Shown: positions 55,190 through 63,842 of the stretch, in pieces
Layout of the letters: each line of letters opens with the position of its first letter
Numbering within the stretch: position 1 is the first letter of the stretch
The notes under the pieces: generated by a model
Told to the model about the DNA's origin: nothing
The model's input: only the letters and a program-made list of their open reading frames with translations
Database searches by the model: none
Made by a program: the position numbers and the translations under genes
Origin: Psychrobacter ciconiae
Lineage (GTDB): Bacteria > Pseudomonadota > Gammaproteobacteria > Pseudomonadales > Moraxellaceae
Direction: 5' to 3'
NCBI RefSeq assembly: GCF_904846055.1
Contig: NZ_CAJGYV010000001.1
Coordinates: 434,001 to 498,000 of the forward strand
Length of the DNA: 64,000 nucleotides

Positions 55190-55809
55190 GATGCTGCTGC
55201 ATTTTGCAAAGCTTGAGGATTATTTCCTGCAAACTTACTCATCGTTGCCTCACCATCGGCGCTGATACCGTCTTTAATCACCACTTTTTTAACCGTTTTT
55301 AATAAAATTTTAATATCAAGCCAAAGCGACTGATTATCCACATACCACGTATCAAGCGCAAACTTTTCATCCCAACTGATGGCATTGCGACCATTGACTT
55401 GTGCCCAACCGGTAATGCCGGGTCTGACATCATGGCGGCGCGCCTGATCGGCATTATACAGTGGTAGATATTCCATCAATAGCGGTCTTGGTCCCACAAG
55501 GCTCATATCACCTTTGATGACGTTGATCAGCTCTGGCAACTCGTCCAAGCTTGAGCTACGCAGCATCTGCCCAAACGGCGTCAAGCGCTCACTGTCAGGA
55601 AGCGGATTGCCTTCATTATCTACCGCATCACGCATAGTACGAAATTTAATCATCTCAAACGGCTTACCATTCATCCCTGGGCGCGTTTGCCGAAATAATA
55701 CGGGCGAACCAAGGTTTTTTTTGACCTTATGCGCGGTAATCACGTAAACAGGCGCTAAGACCACTAAGGCAGCTGAAGCGGCAGTGATGTCAAAAAGGCG
55801 TTTTATCAT
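55186..55809 (-). CDS. PglC-type initiating sugar-1-phosphate transferase
   Basis: This small monotopic phosphoglycosyl transferase links the first sugar to undecaprenyl phosphate and so starts the repeat unit. The 207-residue protein has the N-terminal reentrant helix (LFDITAASAALVVLAPVYV), FRQTRPGMNGKPFEMIKFRTM, the catalytic Asp89-Glu90 dyad in SSLDELPELINVIKGDMSLVGPRPL and the RHDVRPGITGWAQVNGRN motif. Its short form (no large N-terminal domain) and resemblance to PglC and WeeH predict a diacetamido-sugar (QuiNAc4NAc/diNAcBac) as donor. It abuts the GT4 gene with no gap. Confidence 0.94.
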   Translation of the reverse strand: MIKRLFDITAASAALVVLAPVYVITAHKVKKNLGSPVLFRQTRPGMNGKPFEMIKFRTMRDAVDNEGNPLPDSERLTPFGQMLRSSSLDELPELINVIKGDMSLVGPRPLLMEYLPLYNADQARRHDVRPGITGWAQVNGRNAISWDEKFALDTWYVDNQSLWLDIKILLKTVKKVVIKDGISADGEATMSKFAGNNPQALQNAAAS

Positions 55810-56946
55810 TTATTTCTCATCTTGTATTTGATTTACATAAAAGTCTAAATAGTTTTGCCAGACCTTTTTCTGTTCAAAATTTTCTACTGCCCAATTTCTC
55901 GCATCAGAATATTTACTGGTAAAGTTTTTATCCTCTGCTGCTGAATCAATAGCTTTAGCAATAGCTTTAGTGTCTTTAAACTTAAAGCGCTGTCCACTAA
56001 CACCGTCTTTTACACTATCTTTGATACCAACCACATCATAAGCAAAAGTTGGAACACCACAACTTGCTGCTTCAATAGCTACATTACCAAAACCTTCACG
56101 GTGGCTCAAAAATAGATGAATATCTGCATCTTGAAAGTATGAAGCAACATTGTCCGTATGAGGTACATGCTTAACATTTGGGTGAGTACTGAGCAATTCA
56201 TTCAGGAAAATTTCTGATTTATTATCTTCAATCTTACCTACTAAAAGAAACCTTAAATTAGCGCTTTTGGTCTCGTCAATGACCTCTGCTAGATCACGAA
56301 GTCCTTTATCATCACAAATCCTACCAACGCTCAGAACCGTAAAGATATTATTCTCCGTTGTTCTATCTTGGTCAGCGTTTATAGTAGCAGGGTTATACTT
56401 TACCGTATCAACTCCATTTGAAGACCCGCTTCCTAGCACTGTTCCTTTGCCAAGCTTGAGCAAGCCATCATCGAGGTAGGCTTGACGTAGCGAATCAGAG
56501 ATAAAAACTACTTTGGTCGAGGTCGATAATGCTATTTTATCCAACATATGAAAAAATAGTCGCTTCTTTCCAAAGAAATTCTCATAGACACGACCACGCA
56601 CTATAGCAACTCGGTGTTCATGCAAAGTAAGAAACGAAGACACACTTCCTAGTAATAATGCTTTTGGAGTCGAGTAAACCACAATATCAAAACGATTGAG
56701 CCTCAAATACTTTATTAAAAAAGCTAGAGATTTTATATCTTTTAATAAGGACGGGTTACGCATAAACCCAGCGTTAATTACCCTGCCCACATTGCGCTTT
56801 CTCAGTATATCAAGCTGAGTTTGGTCACCTCCACAAATCAGCGTAATATCAAAATCTGAATTATCTCTAATAAACTCAAGCTGACCACGACATAGCACAT
56901 TGAATGAAATGGCATCAGTCACTATGAAGCATATTTTTTTAGTCAA
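55810..56946 (-). CDS. Glycosyltransferase family 4 (PglA-like)
   Basis: This GT-B retaining glycosyltransferase of the polysaccharide pathway has 378 residues. The C-terminal nucleotide-sugar domain has TVLSVGRICDDKGLRDL and the EX7E motif EGFGNVAIEAASCGVPT; the N-terminal acceptor domain begins ICFIVTDAISFNVL. Its position next to the PglC-like gene and its likeness to PglA-type enzymes suggest that it adds the second sugar to the lipid-linked first sugar. Sugar and linkage cannot be stated. It overlaps the upstream GT2 by eight bases. Confidence 0.88.
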   Translation of the reverse strand: MTKKICFIVTDAISFNVLCRGQLEFIRDNSDFDITLICGGDQTQLDILRKRNVGRVINAGFMRNPSLLKDIKSLAFLIKYLRLNRFDIVVYSTPKALLLGSVSSFLTLHEHRVAIVRGRVYENFFGKKRLFFHMLDKIALSTSTKVVFISDSLRQAYLDDGLLKLGKGTVLGSGSSNGVDTVKYNPATINADQDRTTENNIFTVLSVGRICDDKGLRDLAEVIDETKSANLRFLLVGKIEDNKSEIFLNELLSTHPNVKHVPHTDNVASYFQDADIHLFLSHREGFGNVAIEAASCGVPTFAYDVVGIKDSVKDGVSGQRFKFKDTKAIAKAIDSAAEDKNFTSKYSDARNWAVENFEQKKVWQNYLDFYVNQIQDEK

Positions 56947-57859
56947 TTTTACTATCTCCCTTAAAACTAACCATAGGCAGCTCAGTGCTTAATATATGAT
57001 TAATTTCATCTTCAATATGCTTTTTCTCCAACGCAGAAGCCGATGTAGCATTACGGCGATTACGAGCGGCCTTAACACCTAAGCTAGGAAAGAGTCTTAC
57101 TAACAGTGTCTTTGCTATATTATTAGCTAAAGCTTTTGACTTAATTCTTAGTCCAAAATTACTTTTTGCATCGGCAAGTATAGTATGGCGTCCCATTGCA
57201 TAAGCAAGTAATAACTGTTTTTGTGTAACATTGCTATCTTCACGATAGAAGTAAAGCGGTTCTGAAATAAAGACTATATTTAAATCGTTTTTAGAGAATG
57301 ACCGTACCCATAAGTTTGTATCTTGTGATTTAATCATAGACTCTTTATAAGGATTGCGCTCAAACCATGCACGTCGCCCTAATAAAGAAGCATGAACTAT
57401 ACCTGAGCCTCCAGATAGCAGCTTCTTACTAGTTATTAAATGATTATCACTGACACACCGAACTGACTTTATTTCATTTTTATCGCTCAATGAACAAAGT
57501 CCTGTCGATACCAAATCGACGCTTGGATTATGTTTTAATATTTCAATCTGTTTTTCTATCCTCGTAGGCGACATCATATCATCGGCATCCATACGAGCTA
57601 TAAAATCATACTTAGCCAGTTTAGTTAATTCATTCAGTCTAGCTGCTAAACGGCGATTTTGACCATCAGAATAAACAGTGACCCTTGAATCTTTAATAGA
57701 GTTTGCAATCTCAAGGGACTTATCATTTGAGCCATCATCGATAAGGATAAGTTCCCAATTTTTGTGAGTTTGAGCAAATACAGAACGAATTGCATTTAGC
57801 AATGTAGATTCAGCATTATAGAATGGAATACAAATACTTACAGGACAGCTATCTTCCAT
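56939..57859 (-). CDS. Glycosyltransferase family 2
   Basis: This inverting GT-A glycosyltransferase has 306 residues. It begins SICIPFYNAESTLLNAIRSVFAQ, has the nucleotide-binding ELILIDDGSNDKS, and the metal-binding acidic motif FIARMDADDMM (about 90-100), followed by RIEKQIEILKHNPSVD. There is no membrane anchor. The donor sugar is unknown. Codon choice is AT-rich (many ATA, AAA and TTA codons), unlike the core genes to the left. It is followed by the PglA-like gene with overlap. Confidence 0.9.
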   Translation of the reverse strand: MEDSCPVSICIPFYNAESTLLNAIRSVFAQTHKNWELILIDDGSNDKSLEIANSIKDSRVTVYSDGQNRRLAARLNELTKLAKYDFIARMDADDMMSPTRIEKQIEILKHNPSVDLVSTGLCSLSDKNEIKSVRCVSDNHLITSKKLLSGGSGIVHASLLGRRAWFERNPYKESMIKSQDTNLWVRSFSKNDLNIVFISEPLYFYREDSNVTQKQLLLAYAMGRHTILADAKSNFGLRIKSKALANNIAKTLLVRLFPSLGVKAARNRRNATSASALEKKHIEDEINHILSTELPMVSFKGDSKID

Positions 57860-57950
57860 TTAAACCTCTCAGAATTTTCGACTATGTAAACATCATGAAG
57901 AAAACTTTATATTCATGCTAATATTATTTAGATTCCAAATAGGAATATTT

Positions 57951-59027
57951 CTAATCTTCAGACAAAACAAAAGATAAATAATTTTTAGATATCGTATTGC
58001 AATGATATTTCTTGCGATGGTCTTTATAATCCTTTGTTAAACTGTGGCGTAACGAAGGGTTTATCATTAACTTTTTTAATTTCTTTTCAAAAACATCACT
58101 ATTATTTAGTGGTATTAAAAAACCATTCTCATTATCTTTTATTAAATCAGATGGACCAGCGTAACAGTCATAGGCTATGCAAGGAAGAGGATAACCAATA
58201 GCTTCACTCAGAGCATTGGGAAAACCTTCAGAAGTAGAAGTAAATGCGAAAATTGATGCTTGAGACAGATAATCATCGACATTTTCTACTGCTCCCATCA
58301 GCTCTATACGATTTGTAGCCTTATTACTATTGATTTTCTGTTGCAGAAACTCCCTCTCTGGACCGTCACCTAAAATAAATAATTTCCATTCTTTTTCAGA
58401 ATCAGCCTTTAGAAAGATATCTATTAGTTCGCTGAAATTTTTACTTTTAATCAATCTCCCTACAGAAATAATTATTTTTTCTTTTTCTTTATTTGATTTT
58501 TCTGAAAAATCTTTTAATGGGTTTGCTATTACTGTAATATTGTTATTAAATTTCTTTTTTAAAGCTATTTGTTTTGATATTTCTGTCTGAGCAACAATTC
58601 CATCAGCTAGGGGATAAGTTAACTTACGGAGCTTTTCTGTTAAAAAACTAAATTTAGCTTTTGGGTTGCTTCTATCTGATATATATACAGGAACGTTTGC
58701 TATCTTACAACAGACTATAGATAGAGGATTGAAGACTTCACTAAAAGCAATTACTGCTGCAGGATTTATTTGTTTCAAATCACTAATTAGCTTAATTGCA
58801 ATTTTTAGCTTTGCAATTATACCCCCCTTATAAAGCTGCTTAGGCGCTATCACAACTATATCGTCATTAATTCTATAAGCTCTATTATCTCTTAATAGAC
58901 AGATAATATAAACATTGTGCTTTTCTTCTGCACAATAATTAGAAATTAGTGAGACCACCCTTTCCATCCCCCCTCTTTCTAAAGAAGGAATTATTAAACA
59001 TATAGTTTTTTTACTTAGCATATTCAA
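57951..59027 (-). CDS. Glycosyltransferase family 4
   Basis: This GT-B glycosyltransferase has 358 residues. N-terminal CLIIPSLERGGMERVVSLISNY is typical of GT4 capsule enzymes; the donor domain has IIISVGRLIKSKNFSELID, LFILGDGPERE and SEGFPNALSEAIGYPLP. The AYDCYAGPSDLIKDNENGFL segment resembles the PglH/PglJ branch of HexNAc transferases, so a HexNAc donor is possible. Two ATGs near the start (59027 and 59021) are both usable. Six consecutive G occur in the coding strand near codons 18-20. Strongly AT-rich. Confidence 0.88.
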   Translation of the reverse strand: MNMLSKKTICLIIPSLERGGMERVVSLISNYCAEEKHNVYIICLLRDNRAYRINDDIVVIAPKQLYKGGIIAKLKIAIKLISDLKQINPAAVIAFSEVFNPLSIVCCKIANVPVYISDRSNPKAKFSFLTEKLRKLTYPLADGIVAQTEISKQIALKKKFNNNITVIANPLKDFSEKSNKEKEKIIISVGRLIKSKNFSELIDIFLKADSEKEWKLFILGDGPEREFLQQKINSNKATNRIELMGAVENVDDYLSQASIFAFTSTSEGFPNALSEAIGYPLPCIAYDCYAGPSDLIKDNENGFLIPLNNSDVFEKKLKKLMINPSLRHSLTKDYKDHRKKYHCNTISKNYLSFVLSED

Positions 59028-59194
59028 TACAATCTCTATAAAGCATTAATTCTAATGTACAGAATCCATAATTTTTTTAAATTTTCTTCGTCGTATTATA
59101 AATAATAAATCACTTAACGAGATTCTGAAAAATCTCTCTTATTGTTACATACAAAAACTATAGATATAAAAGAGAATCGAAGTTTAGCAATAAA

Positions 59195-60499
59195 TTAGAA
59201 CTTATAAGACCTAAATTTAGGAACTTTAATCCTTATTAAAAGCTTATATGTAAAAAATATAATTATTAATAGTACGGAAGACATTGGATGTAAAACTAAC
59301 AACAGCATTAAGATTAAATAAGCTATTATTTTCAAAAACATATTTTCTAACTTTTCAACCCTATGAATAATAATAATATAAAAAATAGGAAAGAATACTA
59401 AACCAAAAACTCCAAAATTCGAGATAGCCTCCATTACAAATGAAGTTGTCAATCCCCAACCGTAAAGATAACTACCACCGAAATCACCGAAAGCTGAGTT
59501 TGTAAAGTATACAGCGTATGGATATGGCTTATCTGGCCATAAGCTTCTTGGTATAAAAAAGCTTGCTAAGAATAGATAAGAGGCACCTTTATAGGGAAGA
59601 ACATAACTATCATTAAGAATTTCATGAAAAATAACAAACTTTAAACTATAGTCTCTGCTAAAATCGATTCTAAGACCTTTATAGACTGAGAAAAACCCCT
59701 CTGCCTCTTCTATATTTTTACCATAAAACTGAAGGTAGAAATAAAACAGAGTAAATAGTAACAGCCCTAAGTAAGCTATGGTCTTTTTACCCACTACATT
59801 TGTTAATAACAGAACCAATAACAATAAAACTGTAAACAAAAGGACAACGCTTCGCTTACCATGGATATATATATCAATAGCAACTAGCAATATTGTAATG
59901 ATTATCATCAATAAGTATGAGATATTATAATTACTGTTTTTGAGTTTTCGAATCTGAGTAACAATCAGCAAAACAAAAATAGGTAAAAATATCGAAACTA
60001 GTTTTGAAGCTAGAATCTGCAGTGCATTAGACTCTAGCCTTGGTCTATCTGCATACTTCATATAAAACGATGGGTCATTAGACAACACGGCTACAATAAT
60101 CGGTGCAACCAAAGCTAAATATCCTATCCACCGCCATTTATAAAAATAATCCAAAAACTGTTGCACACTAATATTATAACTTAAAGTCTTCGTTTTATTA
60201 TATCTAGTCGAAGAATAAGTAAATAGTAGCATCAAACATGATAAATAATAATTATATATCGTCGCTGTAACATTATCCTGAAGCGCATAATAAATAGTAA
60301 AACTATATAAAGGGCCTGTAAACTTATCATCCATTATAATATCTAAATAAGGCGGCATGATATAAAAGACAATTAGTACAGGGATGACAAAAGTATAGGC
60401 AGAGATGTAACCTATAAAAGTTCTTCTTAAAGTAATTATTACTGCAACAATCGATATAAAAGCTAGAATAAAATAGCTTAAATCATGTAATATAGACAT
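59195..60499 (-). CDS. wzy: Wzy-type O-antigen/capsule polymerase
   Basis: This polytopic inner-membrane protein of 434 residues has about ten to twelve hydrophobic spans, fitting a Wzy polymerase that joins flipped repeat units in the periplasm. There is no strong conserved motif, as is usual for Wzy. A large periplasmic-type loop (about 255-340: FFSVYKGLRIDFSRDY, FIPRSLWPDKPYPYAVYF) contains Arg residues typical of Wzy loops. Identity rests on topology and on being the only such protein in a locus with Wzx. Ile ATA and Leu TTA codons are frequent. It begins just after the ATP-grasp stop. Confidence 0.82.
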   Translation of the reverse strand: MSILHDLSYFILAFISIVAVIITLRRTFIGYISAYTFVIPVLIVFYIMPPYLDIIMDDKFTGPLYSFTIYYALQDNVTATIYNYYLSCLMLLFTYSSTRYNKTKTLSYNISVQQFLDYFYKWRWIGYLALVAPIIVAVLSNDPSFYMKYADRPRLESNALQILASKLVSIFLPIFVLLIVTQIRKLKNSNYNISYLLMIIITILLVAIDIYIHGKRSVVLLFTVLLLLVLLLTNVVGKKTIAYLGLLLFTLFYFYLQFYGKNIEEAEGFFSVYKGLRIDFSRDYSLKFVIFHEILNDSYVLPYKGASYLFLASFFIPRSLWPDKPYPYAVYFTNSAFGDFGGSYLYGWGLTTSFVMEAISNFGVFGLVFFPIFYIIIIHRVEKLENMFLKIIAYLILMLLLVLHPMSSVLLIIIFFTYKLLIRIKVPKFRSYKF

Positions 60500-60502
60500 A
60501 GA

Positions 60503-61531
60503 TTAATCTCTATCTTTTATATCCTTTAAAGATGAACCTATTATCCACTCTTGAAGGTTAAAATAACTTTGATGCCAATTTAACATATTATCCCAATAGC
60601 CTGACGCACAATCTAAGAAATTTAGCATAGGAAAACCATAGCTAATCTCAACAACGTATATCGCGTCTTGCTTACTATGGATTAAATCTATAGCTAATGA
60701 AGAAGTTTTCAGTTTTTCACTCAAATCGAAAGCTATCTTAATATACCTTTTATCTATATGCTCGTTTTCAAAGACCAAATTTCCACTTCCAGAGGCCCTA
60801 AAATCGTTCTTTCTTGTTACTCTTTTTAATGCTACTGCTTTATTTTCAATGACTACAACTCTTATATCAAAACCTTCATTCGGTATAAAGTCTTGAAAAT
60901 AAATATAGCCTCGTTCCGGTGCTTGTTGTCTATCAAAATCTGATGAAACCACCAATCGACCTACGCCCTTAGCGACTCCTAGCAACGACTCTTTGCCATT
61001 TTTGTATTTAGAACATTTCTCTTTTAAATTATTTAAGCGGTCAAACTGGCTAAAGCCTTTTCCAAAGGCTTGATTAATTAATTTTTCAGCATCCTTTTTA
61101 TTTTTGACAAGCTTAACGTTTGTCGCTCCTGCTCCACCCTTAAGCTTAAAAACCTTTGGATAAGAAGTTTGTTGAGCCCAAGTCATTGCTTCCTTTTTAT
61201 CATAAAAAACATAGCTAGGAACTAAAGGCGCATCAATTGCTTCCAATAAATACTTTTGGGCTACTTTATCATCAAAATGCCAACCAGTATTAAAATCAGG
61301 GAAAACTTTGATTCCTGCTTGCTCTAACGAAAATAGAATTTTCTTAGCAGCGATAACGTCCTTGAAATGACCGTGATGATGATGCCACATAAAAGCATCG
61401 CAATCTTTAACTTGTTGGATAATATCACTGTCAAAAGCATTAACTACTTTGTAGTCTATGGCGTTTTTTTCGCAATAGGCAATCCAGCGCTCAGAAAAAC
61501 TACCTTTACGATGATGAATGGCTATTTTCAT
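60503..61531 (-). CDS. ATP-grasp ligase of the polysaccharide locus
   Basis: ATP-grasp enzymes activate a carboxylate as acyl-phosphate and join it to an amine or thiol. The 342 residues contain the fold in order: an N-terminal domain (about 1-95, with a run of four His at 50-53), the ATP-lysine segment VFKLKGGAGATNVKLV (Lys129, Lys131), the hinge YFQDFIPNEGFDIRVVVI (211-228), RKNDFRASGSGNLVF (240-254) and the metal-binding end SSLAIDLI (Asp282) and YVVEISYGFPMLNF (Glu295). It resembles RimK/YheC-type ligases. Its ATG overlaps the wzx stop and wzy follows three bases on, so it is fully part of the operon. A likely task is amide substitution of the glycan or of a nucleotide-sugar precursor; the substrate is not known. 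Confidence 0.85.
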   Translation of the reverse strand: MKIAIHHRKGSFSERWIAYCEKNAIDYKVVNAFDSDIIQQVKDCDAFMWHHHHGHFKDVIAAKKILFSLEQAGIKVFPDFNTGWHFDDKVAQKYLLEAIDAPLVPSYVFYDKKEAMTWAQQTSYPKVFKLKGGAGATNVKLVKNKKDAEKLINQAFGKGFSQFDRLNNLKEKCSKYKNGKESLLGVAKGVGRLVVSSDFDRQQAPERGYIYFQDFIPNEGFDIRVVVIENKAVALKRVTRKNDFRASGSGNLVFENEHIDKRYIKIAFDLSEKLKTSSLAIDLIHSKQDAIYVVEISYGFPMLNFLDCASGYWDNMLNWHQSYFNLQEWIIGSSLKDIKDRD

Positions 61532-62796
61532 ATGGCTAACTCTTTATTTTTGATGATTTTTGCTTTGTACATAATGCTCATGCCCAAAATAGCTCTTGTC
61601 AGCGTTATAGTAATTGCGGCACCAATAAAGGAATAAATGTAAATTAAAGGAAATGAAATCAAGAAACCGATGACAGAACATACTATCGTTGTATTTCTTA
61701 AGCTTTTTTCATAGCCCTTTATTATCATAAAGTTAGTGCCGAAAGTACTTATTAAAGCAGAAAAGACAATAGAAAGTGACATTATCCTTAATACTAAGAT
61801 AGCAGGCGAAAATTCTTCTGTATAAAATAGTTTTATAATATAAGGCGCAGATAAAAATAATACTACCGAAGCAATAATTGATAATATTATATTTAGCTTA
61901 GCATAAAGTTGGTGAGAATCTATTTTTCTAGACAGTAAAGGAAAAAAAACTCTTGAAACGATAGACAAAAACTGCTGAATTATATTTGTAAACTTACTTC
62001 CAGCATCTAGTAGCCCATTAGCAACGCTTCCTGAGAAGAAACCTAAAAGCACAATAGAAAAGCTATTATATAAGTTTGGAACAATATTGTTTATGAAAAC
62101 GTCAGAGCTTCTTTTTATGGTTAACATTATTTGACTAGGATTAGGAGCATAAAGCTTTATTTTCCATCTGAACAATATCACATACATAGCAAAAATGCCG
62201 CATACTACGAACCCTAAACTTATAAATAATGGCTGAAGAATATAGTCTTCTTTACTCTTAACAAATAAAAATATCAACAAAGTAAATATCGTCTTACTCA
62301 GCAAGCTAAAAATAGTGATAAACTTCATGCGCTCCATAGCTTGGAAGAACCAGTCTGGAAAAAATATCCCTCCTGGTACTAATAAAAAGCTTACTAGCAG
62401 TATAGCTTGGTTCTCTTTAAAGTAAGGAATTATTGCTATAGCTCCCAATAATATCAAAAATGAGATAAGCATTAAAAATATTCTTGCCCACAGAACGTTG
62501 CTGAATATCTCTGATACCCTCTCTAAGTTATCCTTATTTAAAGCCACATCTCTCGTAGCTGTATAATTAAACCCCCAATCAGATATAGTTTTCAACCAAA
62601 TTACTACCCCGCCAGCAAATGCAATTTTGCCAAAACCGTCTACACCTATGACACGAGCTAGATATGGAATCGTAATCAACGGAAATATGTAGCCAGCAAT
62701 TTGTAAAAGCATCAAATAGCCAAAATTGCTCGCCACTACCTTTCCATCTTTACTTTTGCTAACTCGCTTAAAAGAGGTCTTTATCTTATTTATCAT
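61528..62796 (-). CDS. wzx: Wzx-type polysaccharide flippase
   Basis: This MOP-superfamily membrane flippase moves lipid-linked repeat units to the periplasmic face. The 422 residues have about twelve spans, with the RfbX-like start NFGYLMLLQIAGYIFPLITIPYLARVIGVDGFGKIAFA (in pieces LMLLQIAGYIFPLITIP and YLARVIGVDGFGKIAF), the ATRDVALNK motif, and WARIFLMLISFLILLG. It starts one base after the epimerase gene and overlaps the ATP-grasp gene by four bases. AT-rich codon use begins clearly here on the way from the epimerase. Confidence 0.93.
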   Translation of the reverse strand: MINKIKTSFKRVSKSKDGKVVASNFGYLMLLQIAGYIFPLITIPYLARVIGVDGFGKIAFAGGVVIWLKTISDWGFNYTATRDVALNKDNLERVSEIFSNVLWARIFLMLISFLILLGAIAIIPYFKENQAILLVSFLLVPGGIFFPDWFFQAMERMKFITIFSLLSKTIFTLLIFLFVKSKEDYILQPLFISLGFVVCGIFAMYVILFRWKIKLYAPNPSQIMLTIKRSSDVFINNIVPNLYNSFSIVLLGFFSGSVANGLLDAGSKFTNIIQQFLSIVSRVFFPLLSRKIDSHQLYAKLNIILSIIASVVLFLSAPYIIKLFYTEEFSPAILVLRIMSLSIVFSALISTFGTNFMIIKGYEKSLRNTTIVCSVIGFLISFPLIYIYSFIGAAITITLTRAILGMSIMYKAKIIKNKELAI

Positions 62797-62797
62797 A

Positions 62798-63820
62798 CTA
62801 AGCTAAAAACTTCACATACCAAGGCATCGCTTTCTCAATACCTTGAATGATGTTAAATTTTGGCTCATAGCCTAGCTCATTTTTAATTTTACTAATATCA
62901 GCTTGGCTGTGGCGTACATCCCCTGCTCTAAAGTCACGATAGACAGGCGCTTTGGCATACTCGACACCATTATTTGCTAGATGTTCCTTTAACGCGTCAA
63001 ACAGCGTATTGAGCGTCGTGCGTCCACCCACTGCCACGTTATAGACTTGATTTTTAGCCTCATCATTGGCGGTGGCGGCTAGAATATTGGCTTGAACCGC
63101 ATTTTCAATAAAGTTAAAGTCGCGACTGGTATCGCCATCACCATTGATATAAACATCCTCACCTTTAATCATAGCGGCTGTCCATTTTGGAATGACGGCA
63201 GCATAGGCACCATCAGGCGTTTGACGCTTACCAAAAATATTAAAATAGCGCAGTCCAATAGTATGAAAGCCATATGTTCGGGCAAACACATCGGCATACA
63301 GCTCATTGACATATTTGGTAACGGCGTAAGGCGATAAAGGATTGCCGATGGTATCTTCAACTTTAGGCAGTGCCGGGTGGTCGCCATAGGTTGAGCTACT
63401 GGCAGCATAAGTAAAGCTGGCTACCTTCGCATCACGAGCTGCTACTAGCATATTTAAAAAACCATCAATATTAGTGCTGTTGGTATTAATAGGGTCTGCA
63501 ATCGAGCGTGGCACTGAGCCAAGGGCAGCTTGGTGCAGTACATAATCAATACCAAGGCAAGCTGATTGGCAATCCTCAAGATTACGGATATCACCTTCAA
63601 TAAAGCGGAATCGTGCCCACTGCTCAGGGCTCACTAAGCTTTGGACTTCATCAAGGTTATGCTGAAACCCTGTAGCAAAGTTATCAAGCCCAACCACGGT
63701 TTGATTAAGCTTTAATAACGTCTCAAGCAAGTTTGAGCCGATAAATCCGGCAACCCCCGTGACTAACCAAACTTTAGGGGCATCAATCAGGCTTTTTTGT
63801 ATAGCTTCGTACTGCGACAT
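62798..63820 (-). CDS. UDP-N-acetylglucosamine 4-epimerase family (WbpP/TviC-like)
   Basis: This extended SDR epimerase has 340 residues. The NAD site is [17 protein letters not shown] (Gly22, Gly25, Gly28), followed by [40 protein letters not shown] and the catalytic YxxxK in [15 protein letters not shown]. The about 15-residue N-terminal lead before the fold and the overall match to WbpP/TviC suggest interconversion of N-acetylated UDP-GlcNAc/GalNAc or of their uronic acids. The dehydrogenase gene just upstream would oxidise C6, so the pair should give UDP-GalNAcA (or GlcNAcA). Base composition is close to the core genes. Confidence 0.92.
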   Translation of the reverse strand: MSQYEAIQKSLIDAPKVWLVTGVAGFIGSNLLETLLKLNQTVVGLDNFATGFQHNLDEVQSLVSPEQWARFRFIEGDIRNLEDCQSACLGIDYVLHQAALGSVPRSIADPINTNSTNIDGFLNMLVAARDAKVASFTYAASSSTYGDHPALPKVEDTIGNPLSPYAVTKYVNELYADVFARTYGFHTIGLRYFNIFGKRQTPDGAYAAVIPKWTAAMIKGEDVYINGDGDTSRDFNFIENAVQANILAATANDEAKNQVYNVAVGGRTTLNTLFDALKEHLANNGVEYAKAPVYRDFRAGDVRHSQADISKIKNELGYEPKFNIIQGIEKAMPWYVKFLA

Positions 63821-63842
63821 AATAGCTGCTCTTGTTTAATAA

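Noticed and set aside
58968-58973. Run of six G/C near the start of a glycosyltransferase gene, possible phase-variation tract
   Set aside because: Six bases is short for slippage-driven phase variation and the frame is intact; the tract codes for a normal GT4 glycine motif.
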